Assembly: GCA_963934015.1 (NCBI GenBank)
Contig: CAWVWT010000030.1
Coordinates: 1-16,285 of the forward strand
Length of the DNA: 16,285 nt
From: MGIIb-P sp963934015
Lineage (GTDB): Archaea > Thermoplasmatota > Poseidoniia > Poseidoniales > Thalassarchaeaceae
Direction of reading: 5' to 3'
The position numbers and the translations under genes are program-made. This document shows, one piece after another, positions 14,866-16,285 of this stretch. The notes under the pieces are model-generated. The model ran no database searches, was not told where the DNA came from, and saw only the letters and a list, made by a program, of their open reading frames with translations. Numbering within the stretch: the stretch's first letter is position 1; the number at the start of each line of letters is the position of its first letter.

Positions 14866-16065
14866 TCATTCTTCTTCTTCTTTCTTCTTCACATCAGCAA
14901 ATTTTGCCTTCATAGTAGGATTTTTTCGTGTTAATTTTTTTATGCTAATCCCCTGAATTTTGTCATTTGCTAGTCTGTAATTGTTTCCGGACCGAAGCAA
15001 TCGATCCTTGACTTTATTCAAGTCACTAATTGAGGCATCTATACTCTTTATCGCTTCTTCGAATTGCTTTTTTGCCGTATCATAGTTCTTTGTGAATCCG
15101 GCTTGAACATTTGCCAAATCATCCTCAAAAGTTGTAATGTCAATGTTTTGTTCCTTTACCAGTTCCAATTCATTTCGAACTTGTAGTGATTTCATTGCAG
15201 CATTTCTCAATAGAGTTATCATTGGAATGAAGAATTGGGGGCGAATAACATACATCTTTGGATATTCGTGCGACATATCTACGATTCCATTGTTGTAAAA
15301 GTCATTGTCACTTTCAAGACTTGAAACTAATATTGCATACTCGCAGTTCTTTTCATTCCGATCCTTGTCCAACTTTTTGAAAAATTTCTGGTTTTTCTGC
15401 TTACTTTTTGTTTCTTCTAATTCATCCTTCATCTCAAACATGATGGAAATAAATTCTGTTCCGTTTGCATCTTTATCTCTAAAGATATAATCACCTTTTG
15501 TGCCTCCAGAACCATCATTGTCCTTTCCAAAATATGCATTTGGAAATGCTGCAGCGCGCAATGTATTGAATTCATTCTGACAATGAAGTTCTAGGGTTTC
15601 ACCGACCATTTTTACGGACATTTTAGCCTTTAGATCTTTTAGTCTTTCAATTGCATCTTCTCGCTCTTTCAATTGCGCTGTATATTTAGCATCCAGTGAT
15701 TGCTTAATTGTGGTTTTTTCATTTTCAACGGACTCAACTTTATGTTCTAGAGTTGTTATTTCTTTTTCAAGTGGATATTTTGCTTCCTGTACAGCTAATT
15801 TTGTCTTGACATCAGCAGATTCTAATTCATTTTTTAGTCGCTCTATCTGCTTATCCTTGTTAATCGACTTTTCTGCAGATTCTTTTTCGATTTTTGCTTC
15901 AGCCACCTGAATTGCCAACAAATGTTTTTCTTGTTCTGATTGCATTCTTTGGTGAATTTCAGTTTGGAATTCCGCACCTCTGATTTGTTTGAGGATATCA
16001 GCGTACCCTGCAGCATCCATTTCAAACACTTGATCGCAGTGTGGGCAGGTAACTTGGTTCGACAT
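14866..16065 (-). CDS. DUF2130-family coiled-coil protein with nuclease-like core
   Basis: The 399-residue protein starts with a CPHC knuckle (7-10), then about 100 residues of charged coiled coil (45-145). A conserved core follows: KMVGETLELHCQNEFN, AYFGKDNDGSGGTKGDYIFRD (Asp192), and IMFEMKDE (Glu211, Lys213), then YPKMYVIRPQFFIPMITLLRNAA. These blocks are characteristic of DUF2130, which I recall as linked to the PD-(D/E)xK nuclease fold; its function is unknown. The end is low-complexity Lys/Glu. ATG 16065 was chosen over ATG 16089 because GAGGAGA lies five bases upstream. Base use is strikingly AT-rich: about 28% G+C in 15361-15420, against about 58% in 11941-12000. With its mainly bacterial family, as I recall it, this suggests transfer. 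Confidence 0.88.
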   Translation of the reverse strand: MSNQVTCPHCDQVFEMDAAGYADILKQIRGAEFQTEIHQRMQSEQEKHLLAIQVAEAKIEKESAEKSINKDKQIERLKNELESADVKTKLAVQEAKYPLEKEITTLEHKVESVENEKTTIKQSLDAKYTAQLKEREDAIERLKDLKAKMSVKMVGETLELHCQNEFNTLRAAAFPNAYFGKDNDGSGGTKGDYIFRDKDANGTEFISIMFEMKDELEETKSKQKNQKFFKKLDKDRNEKNCEYAILVSSLESDNDFYNNGIVDMSHEYPKMYVIRPQFFIPMITLLRNAAMKSLQVRNELELVKEQNIDITTFEDDLANVQAGFTKNYDTAKKQFEEAIKSIDASISDLNKVKDRLLRSGNNYRLANDKIQGISIKKLTRKNPTMKAKFADVKKKEEEE

Positions 16066-16069
16066 TTGT

Positions 16070-16076
16070 TCTCCTC
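16070..16076 (-). promoter_or_regulatory. SD site deciding the DUF2130 start
   Basis: The minus strand reads GAGGAGA with about four bases before ATG 16065. It lies inside the longer frame from ATG 16089, so the upstream Met codons are probably not used. This SD contrasts with the neighbouring genes that have none. Confidence 0.65.
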
Positions 16077-16098
16077 TGTTACTATCCATTGTTAGGCC

Positions 16099-16108
16099 CT
16101 ATTTGAAG
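16099..16108 (-). promoter_or_regulatory. Possible TATA-like element upstream of the DUF2130 gene
   Basis: The minus strand reads CTTCAAATAG, about 35-43 bases upstream of ATG 16065. It shares TTCAAATA with the element before the other island gene. Given the SD, a short leader would be expected, which fits. The call is weak. Confidence 0.3.
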
Positions 16109-16155
16109 TCTGCACTTCCGTTCCAATGAAGAAGTAGGTGGCACCACAAGTGTAT

Positions 16156-16285
16156 ATGCGTGTGCGTAAAGTGGCCATTCTTGGATCTAGTGGACTCGTA
16201 GCACAGCGTTTTCAGCAGCGCCTAGAAAATCATCCATGGCTCGAACTCGTGGCCGTTTACGGATCGCCACGTACTGCGGGTACAG
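16156..16285 (+). CDS. asd: Aspartate-semialdehyde dehydrogenase, N-terminal fragment
   Basis: The first 43 codons are visible before the right edge. They give a Rossmann nucleotide-binding start, KVAILGSSGLVAQRFQQRL, followed by NHPWLELVAVYGSPRTAG. The NHPW-(L/F)-E segment and a following Ser-Pro/Arg-Thr-Ala-Gly stretch are characteristic of archaeal/fungal-type Asd, which reduces aspartyl phosphate to the semialdehyde for Lys, Thr and Met synthesis. A Gly usual after the second Val is Ala here. Start ATG 16156 is supported by the family beginning; AGGTGG (16136-16141) lies 14 bases upstream, further than usual. It is divergent from the DUF2130 gene. The catalytic domain is outside the window, so activity cannot be judged. 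Confidence 0.85.
   Translation, partial: MRVRKVAILGSSGLVAQRFQQRLENHPWLELVAVYGSPRTAGT

Noticed and set aside
16136..16146. Small dyad GGTGGCACC upstream of asd
   Set aside because: The stem is only about four base pairs and is expected by chance many times.

Overview
The window most likely comes from a planktonic euryarchaeon of the Marine Group II/III (Poseidoniales-like Thermoplasmatota) type. The evidence is an archaeal NMD3-family ribosome factor, a bifunctional phosphoglucose/phosphomannose isomerase, a very long secreted and C-terminally anchored subtilase, a GT-C plus Dpm-type glycosyltransferase pair, and tightly packed genes with only some Shine-Dalgarno (SD) sites. No rRNA, tRNA or CRISPR array was seen, so this assignment rests on protein recognition and is not certain.

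Layout. Bases 1-4699 (minus) hold the larger part of a giant cell-surface subtilisin-like protease: signal peptide, propeptide, S8 domain, poly-Gly linker, Ig/CARDB-like modules, a propeller-like region, one membrane anchor and a proline-rich cytoplasmic tail that runs off the left edge. Upstream of it on the same strand (4781-5773) is a rhomboid protease with a C-terminal zinc knuckle. Divergent from that, 5833-7956 encodes a compact heme-export module for cytochrome c maturation: a CcmA-CcmB fusion, CcmC and a 51-residue CcmD. A GC-rich hairpin follows, then a small four-helix membrane protein (8032-8400), NMD3 (8419-9498) and PGI/PMI (9498-10541), all on the plus strand. A stand-alone M23 metallopeptidase (10535-11122, minus) converges on PGI/PMI and is divergent from a large polytopic GT-C-like membrane protein (11214-13640), which overlaps a Dpm-like GT2 (13637-14356). 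The window ends with an AT-richer island (about 14357-16077) of two convergent nuclease-fold genes (Endonuc_Holl family and DUF2130 family) and the start of asd (16156 to the right edge).

How the genes may work together. PGI/PMI can supply mannose-6-phosphate. The GT2 probably loads a sugar on a lipid carrier, and the GT-C-like protein could transfer it outside the membrane, so these may form one surface-glycosylation set. The Ccm genes form one transporter for heme delivery to apocytochrome c. The rhomboid and subtilase are adjacent and co-oriented, both acting at the membrane or cell surface. No stretch longer than 300 bases lacks a gene; the intergenic gaps are all under about 100 bases and are described where they hold a visible signal.
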